Shown in pieces: positions 8,363-16,745 of a DNA stretch of 64,000 bases. Both the position numbers and the translations under genes were made by a program. Under the pieces are notes generated by a model, which saw only the letters and a list, made by a program, of their open reading frames with translations, did no database searches and was not told the DNA's origin. The stretch's first letter is position 1. The number at the start of each line of letters is the position of its first letter. The DNA is from Candidatus Thalassospirochaeta sargassi (GTDB lineage Bacteria > Spirochaetota > Spirochaetia > UBA9216): positions 62,001 through 126,000 of the forward strand of contig JAQQAL010000011.1 of NCBI GenBank assembly GCA_028532855.1, written 5' to 3'.

Positions 8363-8621
8363 TTTAGGCCAAAAAAAAGAGTTCAGCCAATTTGACCAAA
8401 CTCCTAATCACTTACCCCGACATAATGTCCTTCGGCCATTCTGTTTGGAGTTTGTTTTCAACAAACTCCATTCCATCAAATCATGAATAGGTAATTCATC
8501 TTTAAAAAATCTACTGTTTGCCCAGAACTTGGAGGAAGCTCCTTTGTCGCTTCCTCTGGAGTTTTTCTTCGTCAAACTCCAGACAAATTACTAATCCTGG
8601 TTCGAGTCCATTTCTTTCAGA
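8363..8621. other. Gene-free stretch with hairpins and a tRNA-like fragment
   Basis: No credible gene. It holds a 25-base hairpin (8446-8470, arms TGGAGTTTGTT and complement) and two tandem hairpins (8532-8556 and 8556-8582). The second repeats the TGGAGTTT...AAACTCCA arms of the first. At 8519-8528 the sequence TTGCCCAGAACT repeats the 3' end of tRNA-Leu. At 8597-8610 CTGGTTCGAGTCCA matches the T-arm of the same tRNA in the opposite orientation. These look like debris of earlier recombination at the tRNA-Leu site. Confidence 0.5.
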
Positions 8622-8662
8622 CACAAAAAAAGACAAGCCTGCGTTGCAAGCTTGCCTTTTTT
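8622..8662 (-). terminator. Probable original tRNA-Leu terminator
   Basis: On the minus strand a stem of CAAGC/GCTTG, flanked by A and T runs (AAAAAAAG at 8625-8632, CTTTTTT at 8655-8661), forms a bidirectional intrinsic terminator. It lies directly downstream of the truncated tRNA-Leu 3' end at 8661. The intact tRNA-Leu at 21241 has no such terminator, which suggests this one was separated from it by island insertion. Confidence 0.7.
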
Positions 8663-8714
8663 GCCCAGAACTGGACTCGAACCAGCACGTCCGTGAAGAC
8701 ACTAGACCCTGAAC
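8659..8714 (-). repeat. att-like direct repeat: 3' part of tRNA-Leu (distal copy)
   Basis: 56 bases identical to 21239-21294. They cover the tRNA-Leu(CAG) from the anticodon loop through the variable arm and T-arm to the 3' end. Identity stops one base before the anticodon loop (8715 onward differs). The fragment has no 5' half and no promoter, so it is not a working tRNA. Its extent and direct orientation are those of a tyrosine-recombinase attachment site at the far end of a tRNA-borne island. The 8715-8946 stretch after it holds no recognisable gene. Confidence 0.85.
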
Positions 8715-8946
8715 TCAGTGTGCATCCTTATGTTGTTCATATACTGCTGTATTTAGCAGCATATGGAGAGCTTATGTAGTAAGCTTTCCATATATTGCTT
8801 CTGAACTCGTATAATAAAGGCATCGGTTCTGGCGTCAATAGATTATCAGTTTAGTCGACATCCTATTTTATAAGTTTACCCCATCATTATTGCCATTCAT
8901 GCACCTGAAAGTCAATAAAACCATATCACAAGCATAAAATGCTTTT

Positions 8947-10422
8947 TTATACGTAAAGGTTTTTCAGGTTTCCCAAATATTCAGTATAGCGGTTATACGG
9001 CTCTTTATATGCCTCTACGTTTTCCGGGTTTATTGTTTCGCTTCCGGCCGACAGGATGTGTTCATCCACCAGTGTTTCAAGCGCGGCTCCGTTTGCCTGT
9101 TCAACCTGCCATAGCGCCTGAACAGCTGCCCCGAGCGCGGCGCTGTCATGGTTGCTCAGAATCACCACAGGAAGGCCGGTTATATCGGCAGCCATTTGTC
9201 TCCATATAGGGTTTCGGCTTCCTCCGCCAGTAAGAACTATCTTTGCGGCAGTCATACCAAGCCGTGTAAGTGATTCAAGACCGATTTTCATACCGTATAT
9301 CGCTGACTCCATTGATGCTGCCAGGATGTTGCCCCTTGTCAGATTATTCATATTCAGCCCCATAATGCTCGCCTTGGCATGCGGCATGTTCGGGATACGC
9401 TCACCTGAAAAATACGGAAGAACCGTAACACCGTCAGCACCGGGCGGAACCTCAGCAACCAGCCGCTCCAGCTCTTTTATATCTGTGTCAAAGAGCTCTC
9501 TTGCCTGTTCGGTTGCCACGGTACAGTTCATAGTACACAGCAGCGGCATCCATCCGCCGGAAGAAGAGCAGAAGGCTGCAATAATCCCATCTTCATCAAT
9601 TACCGGCTTGTCGCTGTAGCCAAACAGGGTTCCTGACGTACCCAGGCTCATCGACAGCACTCCCGGCACCACTGCCCCGGTCCCTATTGACGCCATCATA
9701 TTATCACCGCCGCCGCAGGAGACAGGAATTCCTTCAGGAATACCGAAGTATGTGGCTGCTTCAGCAGTCACTTTTCCTGCACCATGTTCTGGACTGTACA
9801 ATGGCGGCAGTTTGTTCGGCAGGTCGGGGTCGATAGCCGCAGCCAGAGCAACGTTCCAGGTTCTTTCCCGAATATTCAGCAATCCCGTTCCGGAGGCATC
9901 GCCGTATTCCATTGTAACCTCTCCGGTAAGAAAATAATTAATGTAATCATGCGGCAGCATGACCCATTCCATCCTGGAAAATTCCTCGGGATAGTTCTTT
10001 TTGAACCATAAAATTTTCGATGCCGTATAGCCGGGCAGAACAGGATTGCCGGCTTCTTTGATAAGCTTTTTTTCTCCGCCGAAGGCGTCAGTAAGTTCTC
10101 CGCATTCAGCGGCTGTAGAGGTATCATTCCAGAGTTTAACCCTGTGCAGCACCATGCCGTCTTCGCCAACCGGAACAAAACCGTGCTGCTGTCCGGAAAC
10201 ACCTGCTGCTATTGCTGTCCGCCTGACTTCCTCAGGTATTTCGACAAGCGCCGCCCTAATGGCCTCAATCCACCAGCGGGCCTCCTGCTCGCTTGTACCG
10301 TCTGAACCGGTAATCAACTCATGGGGGGCTGATGCAACTGCGGCAACCTTTTTTGATTCATAATCATAAAACAAGACCTTGGAGCTCTGGGTTCCAACAT
10401 CAATACCTAATACTGTTTTCAT
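8947..10422 (-). CDS. xylB: Xylulokinase
   Basis: A 491-residue FGGY-family kinase, normal length for XylB, which phosphorylates D-xylulose with ATP to xylulose-5-phosphate for the pentose phosphate pathway. It has the N-terminal phosphate loop GIDVGTQSSK, the sugar-contacting GVSGQQHGFV, the catalytic Asp in GGGDNMMASIGTG, and the C-terminal ATP-site segment LTGGGSRNPIWRQM with ALGAAVQA. The XylB assignment over other FGGY kinases rests on the GQQHG segment and the neighbouring polyol dehydrogenase. Last gene of the island operon, separated from the dehydrogenase by an intrinsic terminator-like hairpin. Confidence 0.88.
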   Translation of the reverse strand: MKTVLGIDVGTQSSKVLFYDYESKKVAAVASAPHELITGSDGTSEQEARWWIEAIRAALVEIPEEVRRTAIAAGVSGQQHGFVPVGEDGMVLHRVKLWNDTSTAAECGELTDAFGGEKKLIKEAGNPVLPGYTASKILWFKKNYPEEFSRMEWVMLPHDYINYFLTGEVTMEYGDASGTGLLNIRERTWNVALAAAIDPDLPNKLPPLYSPEHGAGKVTAEAATYFGIPEGIPVSCGGGDNMMASIGTGAVVPGVLSMSLGTSGTLFGYSDKPVIDEDGIIAAFCSSSGGWMPLLCTMNCTVATEQARELFDTDIKELERLVAEVPPGADGVTVLPYFSGERIPNMPHAKASIMGLNMNNLTRGNILAASMESAIYGMKIGLESLTRLGMTAAKIVLTGGGSRNPIWRQMAADITGLPVVILSNHDSAALGAAVQALWQVEQANGAALETLVDEHILSAGSETINPENVEAYKEPYNRYTEYLGNLKNLYV

Positions 10423-10437
10423 AATACCTCTCTATAC

Positions 10438-10477
10438 AAAAAAACCGCGTCAGGAATCATGTTGATTCCCGATACGG
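10438..10477 (-). terminator. Intra-operon terminator between dehydrogenase and xylB
   Basis: On the minus strand, arms at 10445-10459 and 10463-10477 (core GGAATCA/TGATTCC with outer CCG/CGG pairs) are followed by seven T residues at 10438-10444. It sits between the dehydrogenase stop and the xylB start, so it should reduce rather than abolish kinase expression. Confidence 0.75.
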
Positions 10478-10516
10478 CTGAACTCTGCTATATAACATCC
10501 TGAAAAATAGGTTTTA

Positions 10517-11557
10517 TTAAAGTTCAACTACAGCCTTAATAACCTTATCCTTTTCATTGATACATTTCTCAAACATTTCAGGAAGGTCTTCCAGTCGACA
10601 TGTATCGGAGATCACATCCTTCACATCAATACTCTTGTCAGCAACCAGTTTTATTCCCTTAGGATAGAGGTTTTTATATCTGAACTGAGAAAAGATTTTG
10701 CCCTCTTTGCATACCAGACCGATGATATCAACCGGAATGGTTTCTTCTGCAGCCATTCCGGTAATAACAATTCTCCCGCCCTTGGCGATGGCTGCAATTG
10801 TCTGCTGGGTGGTTTTAACCGTACCTGCAGCCTCAAACGCCATATCAACTCCGCGGCCGTTTGTTGCCTTCATAAGCTGTTCAATTACATCATCGGTTTT
10901 ACCGTTCCATACAGCCTTCACACCAAGCTCTTCAGCCTTTTTAATCCTGGGCTCAAGAACATCAACGGCATAGATTTCTTTAACGCCTGCAGCTTGCAGG
11001 GTCTTGATTATCAAAAGTCCAATGCATCCACATCCGAATACAAGAGCACTCTCACCAATCTTTGCACCGGCAAGATCAAGAGCATGCAGTGCTACATCAA
11101 GGGGTTCAATCATTGCACCTTCAACGGTATCACAGCCCTCGGGCAGCTTGAATGCCATATTTTCGGGGTAGGCAATGTATTCAGCAAAAACTCCATCGTA
11201 CGGAGGAGTAGCCAGAAACTTCACATCATTACAAAGGTGATAATCTCCCCTCTTACAAACCTCACATTCTCCGCAAGGGATTCCCGGTTCTAATGCCACC
11301 TGGTCACCAACCTTGAGGTTTTTAACGTCGGCTCCAAGTTCAACAACCTCTCCACCGCTCTCGTGACCTAAAATAAACGGCGGCTTAATAACATAATCAC
11401 CGATGTTGCCGTATTCATAGTAATGAATATCAGAACCGCAAATTCCTACATGCTTAATTTTAACCAGTACCTCATCCGGCTTAATCTCCGGCTTGGGAAC
11501 ATCCTGTATTTCAATCTTCCTGATTCCGGTCATTACTGCAGCTTTCATTGTGCTCAT
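10517..11557 (-). CDS. Zinc-dependent polyol dehydrogenase (sorbitol/xylitol type)
   Basis: A 346-residue medium-chain dehydrogenase. Catalytic zinc ligands are in GICGSDIHYYEYG (Cys) and LGHESGG (His-Glu). The structural zinc lobe GIPCGECEVCKRGDYHLC has four Cys. The nucleotide fold GCGCIGLL ends in an acidic residue (AVDVLEPR), which favours NAD over NADP. The closest pattern is sorbitol or xylitol dehydrogenase. Beside xylulokinase the best guess is oxidation of xylitol or D-arabitol to D-xylulose, though sorbitol to fructose cannot be excluded. GGGAGAAGTAA precedes the ATG. It lies between two terminator-like hairpins in the operon. Confidence 0.85.
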   Translation of the reverse strand: MSTMKAAVMTGIRKIEIQDVPKPEIKPDEVLVKIKHVGICGSDIHYYEYGNIGDYVIKPPFILGHESGGEVVELGADVKNLKVGDQVALEPGIPCGECEVCKRGDYHLCNDVKFLATPPYDGVFAEYIAYPENMAFKLPEGCDTVEGAMIEPLDVALHALDLAGAKIGESALVFGCGCIGLLIIKTLQAAGVKEIYAVDVLEPRIKKAEELGVKAVWNGKTDDVIEQLMKATNGRGVDMAFEAAGTVKTTQQTIAAIAKGGRIVITGMAAEETIPVDIIGLVCKEGKIFSQFRYKNLYPKGIKLVADKSIDVKDVISDTCRLEDLPEMFEKCINEKDKVIKAVVEL

Positions 11558-11572
11558 TTACTTCTCCCTAAT

Positions 11573-11604
11573 CTAAACAAGAAGCCGGCGCTAAGGCACC
11601 GGCT
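11573..11604 (-). terminator. Intra-operon terminator after the solute-binding protein gene
   Basis: Minus-strand arms at 11583-11591 and 11596-11604 (AGCCGGTGC/GCGCCGGCT, one wobble) with a four-base loop are followed by TTCTTGTTT. This is a common device to keep the abundant binding protein expressed above downstream enzymes. Confidence 0.7.
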
Positions 11605-11625
11605 GATAAATATCTTTTTATGTGA

Positions 11626-12765
11626 TTATCGTTCCCAATATCCCGGTAGAGTCTCTTTGGTCATTTTGAGAGCGCCTTCATCATATCCCTTACTTCCACG
11701 GCCTTCGAGATATTTCTCGGTGTCATAGAACTGAGCATTTTCTTCAGTTACAACAGTTGAACTTGCATAGATAATCGGATAATCGAATGCATCCTTGTCC
11801 GGATTTACTGAATAGTCGTTCATCGGATCAAGCAGCTCATGATTCTGGAGATACAGAGCGAGCATACCAAGGTAGCCGAAGTTATATGCATCAGGCATAA
11901 CAGCGGCGGCAATACTTCCGTTTTTCATGTATTCAAGAACGTTCTGGTTAACGTCGAATGAAAGGATCTTAACATCTGAACCTACTTCTTCTACTGCTGT
12001 TGCTGCACCCATTGCTGCTGCAGGAGTGATACTGAAGATATAGTCTACGTCAGGATGAGCAAGCATTATGTTCTTTGCAGCCTCTGCACCCTTCATCTCA
12101 TCATGCTTGGTATCAGCTTTTGCTACAATTTCAACACCCGGCCAGTCCCGGTTAAGGTTTTCTGTAAAAGCAGCAATTCTTGTTTCGTGGTTTCTCTGAC
12201 CAACATTTTCAAACAGAGCAACCTGCCCCTTACCGTTAAGCATCTTTCCAATATAGTCAGCAGCCTTCTTGGTACTGATAAGGTCATTATGGTTGATAAC
12301 GGCGGCTAATCTTGCGCCCGGAATATCATTCTCGCCAACTACAAGCGGAATATTATTTTCATTAGCTCTAAGAGCAGTTTCAACTAAAGGTTCACCGTTT
12401 GTCGGGTTAATCATAATACCGGCTGGCTTAAGAGATATAACCTGTTCAAAAACACTAATCTGCTCGTTAATATCGGCAGTCATTGCACCCTGGTATTTTG
12501 TGTTAACACCAAGCTGTCTTGCTGCATCCTTAAAGCCTTCATAGTAGCTTGCCCAGTACGGATAACCGCTTAAAAAGGTAATCAGATAATAAGTCTCACC
12601 CTCATCACCAACGAAAGCCGGTGTGCTCTTTGCTGTAAATCCTGCAACCTCAGTATCAGCTGCTGATGCTGATTCGGAACTGTTTCCACATGACATGAAA
12701 ATACCCGCAATAAGCATGAGCATTACCACAATTGCCATACCCCTTTTTAACCCATTTCTCTTCAT
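11626..12765 (-). CDS. Sugar ABC transporter substrate-binding lipoprotein (ribose-type)
   Basis: About 379 residues. The signal is MKRNGLKRGMAIVVMLMLIA with lipobox IFMSC, giving a lipid-anchored periplasmic protein. The mature part is a type I periplasmic binding protein (RbsB/LacI-like). Typical segments are YWASYYEGFKDAARQLGVNT, a GIMINPTNGEPLVETALRA strand-helix, and IAAVINHNDL. The start at 12765 is chosen because GAGGAGAATCAA precedes it; the frame remains open upstream. It binds the sugar or polyol taken up by the adjacent permease and ATPase. The ligand is inferred from the operon as a pentitol or pentose. Confidence 0.88.
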   Translation of the reverse strand: MKRNGLKRGMAIVVMLMLIAGIFMSCGNSSESASAADTEVAGFTAKSTPAFVGDEGETYYLITFLSGYPYWASYYEGFKDAARQLGVNTKYQGAMTADINEQISVFEQVISLKPAGIMINPTNGEPLVETALRANENNIPLVVGENDIPGARLAAVINHNDLISTKKAADYIGKMLNGKGQVALFENVGQRNHETRIAAFTENLNRDWPGVEIVAKADTKHDEMKGAEAAKNIMLAHPDVDYIFSITPAAAMGAATAVEEVGSDVKILSFDVNQNVLEYMKNGSIAAAVMPDAYNFGYLGMLALYLQNHELLDPMNDYSVNPDKDAFDYPIIYASSTVVTEENAQFYDTEKYLEGRGSKGYDEGALKMTKETLPGYWER

Positions 12766-12800
12766 TTGATTCTCCTCAATCATTTATTTCTAAAAGAAAA

Positions 12801-13805
12801 TTATATTCTTTTATTTGCTTTAGTTCGTTCGATAATCGAATCCATCAATACAGCTATCAGCAATACAAGGCTGCTTATAAGCTGCTGCCAGTAAACCGAT
12901 ATGCCCAAAAGGACCAATGCGCCGCTTACAATTCCCAGCAGTATTAAACCAAGGGTTGAGCCGAAAACAGTTCCTTCACCGCCGCTCAGGCTTGCACCGC
13001 CGATAACAGCTGCTGATATCGCTGTCATCTCCAATCCGGTTCCGAATGTAGGTGATGCAGACTTGAATCTTGCAATAGCAAGAACTCCGGCTATCCAGCA
13101 TAAGAATCCAATCATCAGATATACGAAGAACTTAATCTTATTCGGATTGATACCTGAAAAATATGCTGCATCTTCGTTGCTGCCGACATAGAAAACCTTT
13201 CGCATCTGCCGTGAATATTTCAACAGGATGTGAAATATTATTGCCGCTATAAAAAAGATGATAACTATGTACGGAATGCCGAAAAGATGTCCCCGGCCGA
13301 TGTCTTTAAGCCATTCGGGAAGCTTCATAAGGGACATTGGTGCACCCTTTGATATGATGTAGACCAGACCACGGGCAATGCCCATTATGGATAACGTTGC
13401 TATGAACGGATTCAAACCACCTATTGTGATCAGCAAACCGTTTAATGAACCCATAACCAGAGCGACAAGCAGCGACACCAGGAGTGCAAGAAAAATATTC
13501 TCGGTTGATATGAAAATATTTCCGGCAATGATGCCGACAAGTGCTGTTACCGAGCCGACTGATAGGTCAAACCCTCCGGCTATAAGTGCAACGGTCATTC
13601 CGAGTGTCAAAAACCCTGTAATTGAAATACTCAACAGAATATTAAGTATATTCTCACTGGTTAAGAAAACCGGATTTGCAATTGACAGTACTATTGAAAA
13701 CAGGACTATGATAAAAATCAGTGCAATTTCTCTGATTTTTGTCAGCTTCTTCAGGAAGTTTTTAGCTTCTGTTTTCTCCGTTCTAATTTCGTTAACTGTT
13801 TCCAT
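12801..13805 (-). CDS. Sugar ABC transporter permease (RbsC-like)
   Basis: A 334-residue membrane protein of the ribose/xylose/galactose permease family. It has about nine to ten hydrophobic segments and the family signature GGFDLSVGSVTALVGIIAG near residues 85-105. The C-terminal EAA-like cytoplasmic loop contains IGGASLSGGEGTVFG, which docks the ATPase. The start codon overlaps the ATPase stop as TAATG, giving tight coupling. It presumably works as a homodimer with the fused RbsA-type ATPase. It is also the obvious docking candidate for the ABC domain of the histidine kinase encoded at 18108. Confidence 0.9.
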   Translation of the reverse strand: METVNEIRTEKTEAKNFLKKLTKIREIALIFIIVLFSIVLSIANPVFLTSENILNILLSISITGFLTLGMTVALIAGGFDLSVGSVTALVGIIAGNIFISTENIFLALLVSLLVALVMGSLNGLLITIGGLNPFIATLSIMGIARGLVYIISKGAPMSLMKLPEWLKDIGRGHLFGIPYIVIIFFIAAIIFHILLKYSRQMRKVFYVGSNEDAAYFSGINPNKIKFFVYLMIGFLCWIAGVLAIARFKSASPTFGTGLEMTAISAAVIGGASLSGGEGTVFGSTLGLILLGIVSGALVLLGISVYWQQLISSLVLLIAVLMDSIIERTKANKRI

Positions 13806-15334
13806 TATAAATTACTCCCTTTAGCTATTCCTGAAGCCATATGCATAATATTGCTCTCAGTGATATCTTTATCTGTAAGATCTCCCATCATTGTTCCCTC
13901 ATGGAAGACCATAACCCTGTCGCATAATCCTACAATCTCTTCCAAATCTGAAGAGATAACGATTACACCGACCCCCCTGTCTACAAGGGCCCGGATTAAT
14001 GTGTATATTTCTTTTTTGGAACCGACATCAATTCCCCGGGTAGGTTCATCAAGAATTACAATCTTTGGTGAGACCGACAGCAACTTAGCAATCAGAATCT
14101 TTTGCTGGTTACCGCCGCTCAAGGTTCCTACCTTATCGGTTTTTTCGCTGTACTTAACCGAAAGCTCTTTACAGTACCTATCGGTATTCTCAATCTCAAG
14201 AGATTTATTCATCAGGATTTTACCCGACATTTCACCCAGACTCATTGCCGAGACATTGTCGGTAATAGACATCTCAAGAAAGAGGCCCTCTTTCTTTCGG
14301 TTTTCAGTCAGATATACAATTCCCTCTGATATAGAATCCTTATAGCTCTTTATAGATAATTCCTTTCCCTCAAGAAATACTGAGCCGGTCTGTTTTCGAT
14401 CCAGCCCGCATATCGAGCGCGCCGTCTCCGTTCTTCCGGAACCCATCAGTCCTGAAACCCCGAGAATTTCACCCTTTCTAAGATCAAAAGACACATTTGC
14501 AAAGCTCGGTTTATTGGTAAGCTCCCTCACCGAAAGCAGAACTTCCTCATCGGATCCTGCTGCCTTTTCAGGATAGAAATCTCCAAGCTCGCGGCCAATC
14601 ATCTTATTAATAACAGTTTTTACTTCGACATCTTTGATATTGAGGGTATCAATAAACTGTCCGTCTCTTAGAATTGTTACCCGGTCGCAGTTGTTAAATA
14701 CCTCTTCAAGCCGGTGGCTGATATAAATAATTCCAATATTATTCTTTCGAAGCTCATCAATAATTGCAAACAGTTTTTCAGATTCGTCTTCAGTTAGTGC
14801 TGCAGTGGGCTCATCAAATATCAACACGGAACAGTCAAGCAGCAGGGCTTTAACAATTTCAACAATCTGCTGGTATGAGATAGAGAGATTAGACAACTTC
14901 TCTTTTACATTTATTTCAACGTTGAATCTAGATAGATATTCCTCAGCGGTTTTATACATCCAGTTATAATCAAGAAATCCCTTTGGATTCTTATCCATTA
15001 CACTCATGCAAATATTTTCCGCAACTGAAAGCTCAGGGCAGTTTATTATCTCCTGGTGTACAATACCGATTCCGTTAAGGTGGGCATCTCTTGGAGAAGA
15101 AAAGGCAACCTCTTCTCCTTTATATAGAAGCTTTCCGGAATCTTTCTGAAGCCCGCCCGATATAATCTTCATCAATGTAGATTTTCCGGCACCGTTTTCT
15201 CCGCATAGGCCGAGAACTTCTCCACCGTATAGATCCATTGTCACATCATCAAGTGCTTTAGTGCCCGGAAAAGATTTCGAGACATTCTGTATTTTTAGTA
15301 TGGGCTCGTTCAAAAGGTCCTCCGATACTTCCAT
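13805..15334 (-). CDS. Sugar ABC transporter ATP-binding protein (RbsA-like, two ATPase domains)
   Basis: A 509-residue protein with two tandem ABC domains, the usual form for CUT2 sugar importers. Domain 1 has Walker A GENGAGKST, signature LSISYQQIVEI and Walker B LIFDEPTAAL. Domain 2 has the altered P-loop GLMGSGRTE typical of RbsA, signature LSGGNQQK and Walker B VILDEPTRGID. It overlaps the URO-D-like gene upstream and the permease downstream (TAATG junctions at both ends). The first domain is the same type as the N-terminal domain of the nearby histidine kinase. Confidence 0.92.
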   Translation of the reverse strand: MEVSEDLLNEPILKIQNVSKSFPGTKALDDVTMDLYGGEVLGLCGENGAGKSTLMKIISGGLQKDSGKLLYKGEEVAFSSPRDAHLNGIGIVHQEIINCPELSVAENICMSVMDKNPKGFLDYNWMYKTAEEYLSRFNVEINVKEKLSNLSISYQQIVEIVKALLLDCSVLIFDEPTAALTEDESEKLFAIIDELRKNNIGIIYISHRLEEVFNNCDRVTILRDGQFIDTLNIKDVEVKTVINKMIGRELGDFYPEKAAGSDEEVLLSVRELTNKPSFANVSFDLRKGEILGVSGLMGSGRTETARSICGLDRKQTGSVFLEGKELSIKSYKDSISEGIVYLTENRKKEGLFLEMSITDNVSAMSLGEMSGKILMNKSLEIENTDRYCKELSVKYSEKTDKVGTLSGGNQQKILIAKLLSVSPKIVILDEPTRGIDVGSKKEIYTLIRALVDRGVGVIVISSDLEEIVGLCDRVMVFHEGTMMGDLTDKDITESNIMHMASGIAKGSNL

Positions 15335-16590
15335 TATTTTCCCGTAACTGCAGATATCAGTGCTCGGATATTCTCAGTCGGAGTTCCTGCCTGAATGTTA
15401 TGAATATTTGCACCGATGAACCCACCGCCTGCTGAAAGTATTTCAGTATTCTTTTTGGTTTCATCATAAACTTCTTCAGGAGTTCCGGCAGCAAGCGTTG
15501 TCTGAGGATTTACAGTACCTCCGCAGAAAACGATCTTGTCAGCGTATTTATCCTTAAGTGTCTTCGGATCCATTCCGGCTGCTGAAACCTGTACCGGATT
15601 TAAGATATCAAGTCCGGTTTCGATAAAATCATCGATAAAATCTGCAACTGCACCGCATGTATGGTTCATTGTCTTCCATGGGGTATTCTCATGAATCCAG
15701 CTCATTATCCTAATCATGTAGGGCTTATAGAACTCTCTATAAGCATCTATTGTCATCAAAGGACCGTTCTGTGCGCCGAAATCAGTTCCGCTTACATAGC
15801 AGATATCAACCTTGTCGCCCATAGCCTGATATGCAAGCTCCAGATCCTTGATACAAATCTCAGTCTGCATTTCGTAATAATCTTTCACATACTCAGGATG
15901 AAGATAGGGAGCCATCATCCAGTCTTCAAGGTTTCTGATACCGCGGGGAGCTTCAAGCCATGAACCAGGGATATGAAAGAAGTCACCGAGGCCGCCCATT
16001 CCGCAGTTAAATATTATCGACTTGTCTGTGTTGTTATACGCATAGTCAGCACATTTCTCAAAATGCCGTAATTCGTGATCTGTGTAGACCGCATACTGAT
16101 CTGAATAATCTACCCGTGCATTATATTCATGATCGGGGCCCAGAGGTTTCTGTCTATAGATATGATCAAAATAGAAACCATGCGGCGGCATATGTGCTGC
16201 AGGCTCGGAATTTGGGTTTGAATTGGCATAGAGATAAACCATTCCATCATCACCGACACTGGTTGTGAATCCTTCGCCTACCAGGAAATCCTCGCCGTTA
16301 GGGGCAGTCCAATTCTTCCAGTTACTATTCTCATATGCTAAAAGTGAATCAGGGCCGAAAATACCGATAAAATCACCGCCGACGCTATCAAGTAAATCTT
16401 CTTCTACCTCACCCAAAAACATTAACGGTTCAAATACTTTGACCGGTTTCTCTTCAAGACCGTATGAAGCACGCAACTTCTTCATTTCGAAAGCACTTAA
16501 ACCTGTAACAAAGGTAGCTCCCAAATCAAATGGAGCGCGATCGGTTTCCTTAAAGTTTATTGCATCACGAACTCTTTCTCTTGATGTCAC
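15334..16590 (-). CDS. URO-D/methyltransferase-fold protein of the sugar operon
   Basis: A 418-residue member of the uroporphyrinogen-decarboxylase fold, which also includes MtaA/MtbA/CmuA zinc methyltransferases. An H-x-C pair (MNHTCG, H310 and C312) matches the zinc-binding arrangement of the methyltransferases, and another Cys is at 356 (FCGG). The C-terminal segment IGANIHNIQAGTP is typical of members found in sugar operons. A true heme enzyme is unlikely. It is the first gene of the operon, starts with GTG behind AAAGGAG, and follows a sigma-54 promoter directly. Its role in polyol use is unknown; demethylation of a methylated substrate is one speculation. Confidence 0.75.
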   Translation of the reverse strand: MTSRERVRDAINFKETDRAPFDLGATFVTGLSAFEMKKLRASYGLEEKPVKVFEPLMFLGEVEEDLLDSVGGDFIGIFGPDSLLAYENSNWKNWTAPNGEDFLVGEGFTTSVGDDGMVYLYANSNPNSEPAAHMPPHGFYFDHIYRQKPLGPDHEYNARVDYSDQYAVYTDHELRHFEKCADYAYNNTDKSIIFNCGMGGLGDFFHIPGSWLEAPRGIRNLEDWMMAPYLHPEYVKDYYEMQTEICIKDLELAYQAMGDKVDICYVSGTDFGAQNGPLMTIDAYREFYKPYMIRIMSWIHENTPWKTMNHTCGAVADFIDDFIETGLDILNPVQVSAAGMDPKTLKDKYADKIVFCGGTVNPQTTLAAGTPEEVYDETKKNTEILSAGGGFIGANIHNIQAGTPTENIRALISAVTGK

Positions 16591-16624
16591 AAATATCTCC
16601 TTTCAAATTACATCGTTTACACAT

Positions 16625-16642
16625 ATGCAATTTAAGTGCCAA
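16625..16642 (-). promoter_or_regulatory. Sigma-54 (-24/-12) promoter of the sugar operon
   Basis: The minus strand reads TTGGCAC-TTAAA-TTGCAT (GTGCCAA at 16636-16642 and ATGCAA at 16625-16630 on the plus strand). The GG and GC elements have the exact spacing of the RpoN consensus. Transcription should start near 16613, leaving about 24 bases before the GTG at 16590. The divergently encoded sigma-54 activator supports the call. Confidence 0.88.
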
Positions 16643-16716
16643 CTTCTCAAAAATTTTGTATCTGCTTGTATAGCAACAAAATAGTATAACTACAGCCAAT
16701 ATTTACAAATTTTTAA

Positions 16717-16745
16717 TTGTGTAAATCTGTGTAACATTGTATAAT
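16717..16745 (+). promoter_or_regulatory. Sigma-70-type promoter of the response regulator gene
   Basis: TTGTGT at 16717-16722 and TATAAT at 16740-16745 are separated by 17 bases. TGTGTAA sites overlap the -35 region, and the palindrome 16750-16767 covers the likely start, so autorepression is plausible. Confidence 0.55.

Noticed and set aside
8511-8712. Two short opposite-strand frames of about 63 codons over the tRNA fragment
   Set aside because: They coincide with the repeat, hairpins and terminator, have no ribosome sites and show no protein-like composition.
8661-8714. Second tRNA-Leu gene
   Set aside because: Only the 3' part from the anticodon loop onward is present. The 5' half, D-arm and promoter are missing, so it is an attachment-site repeat.
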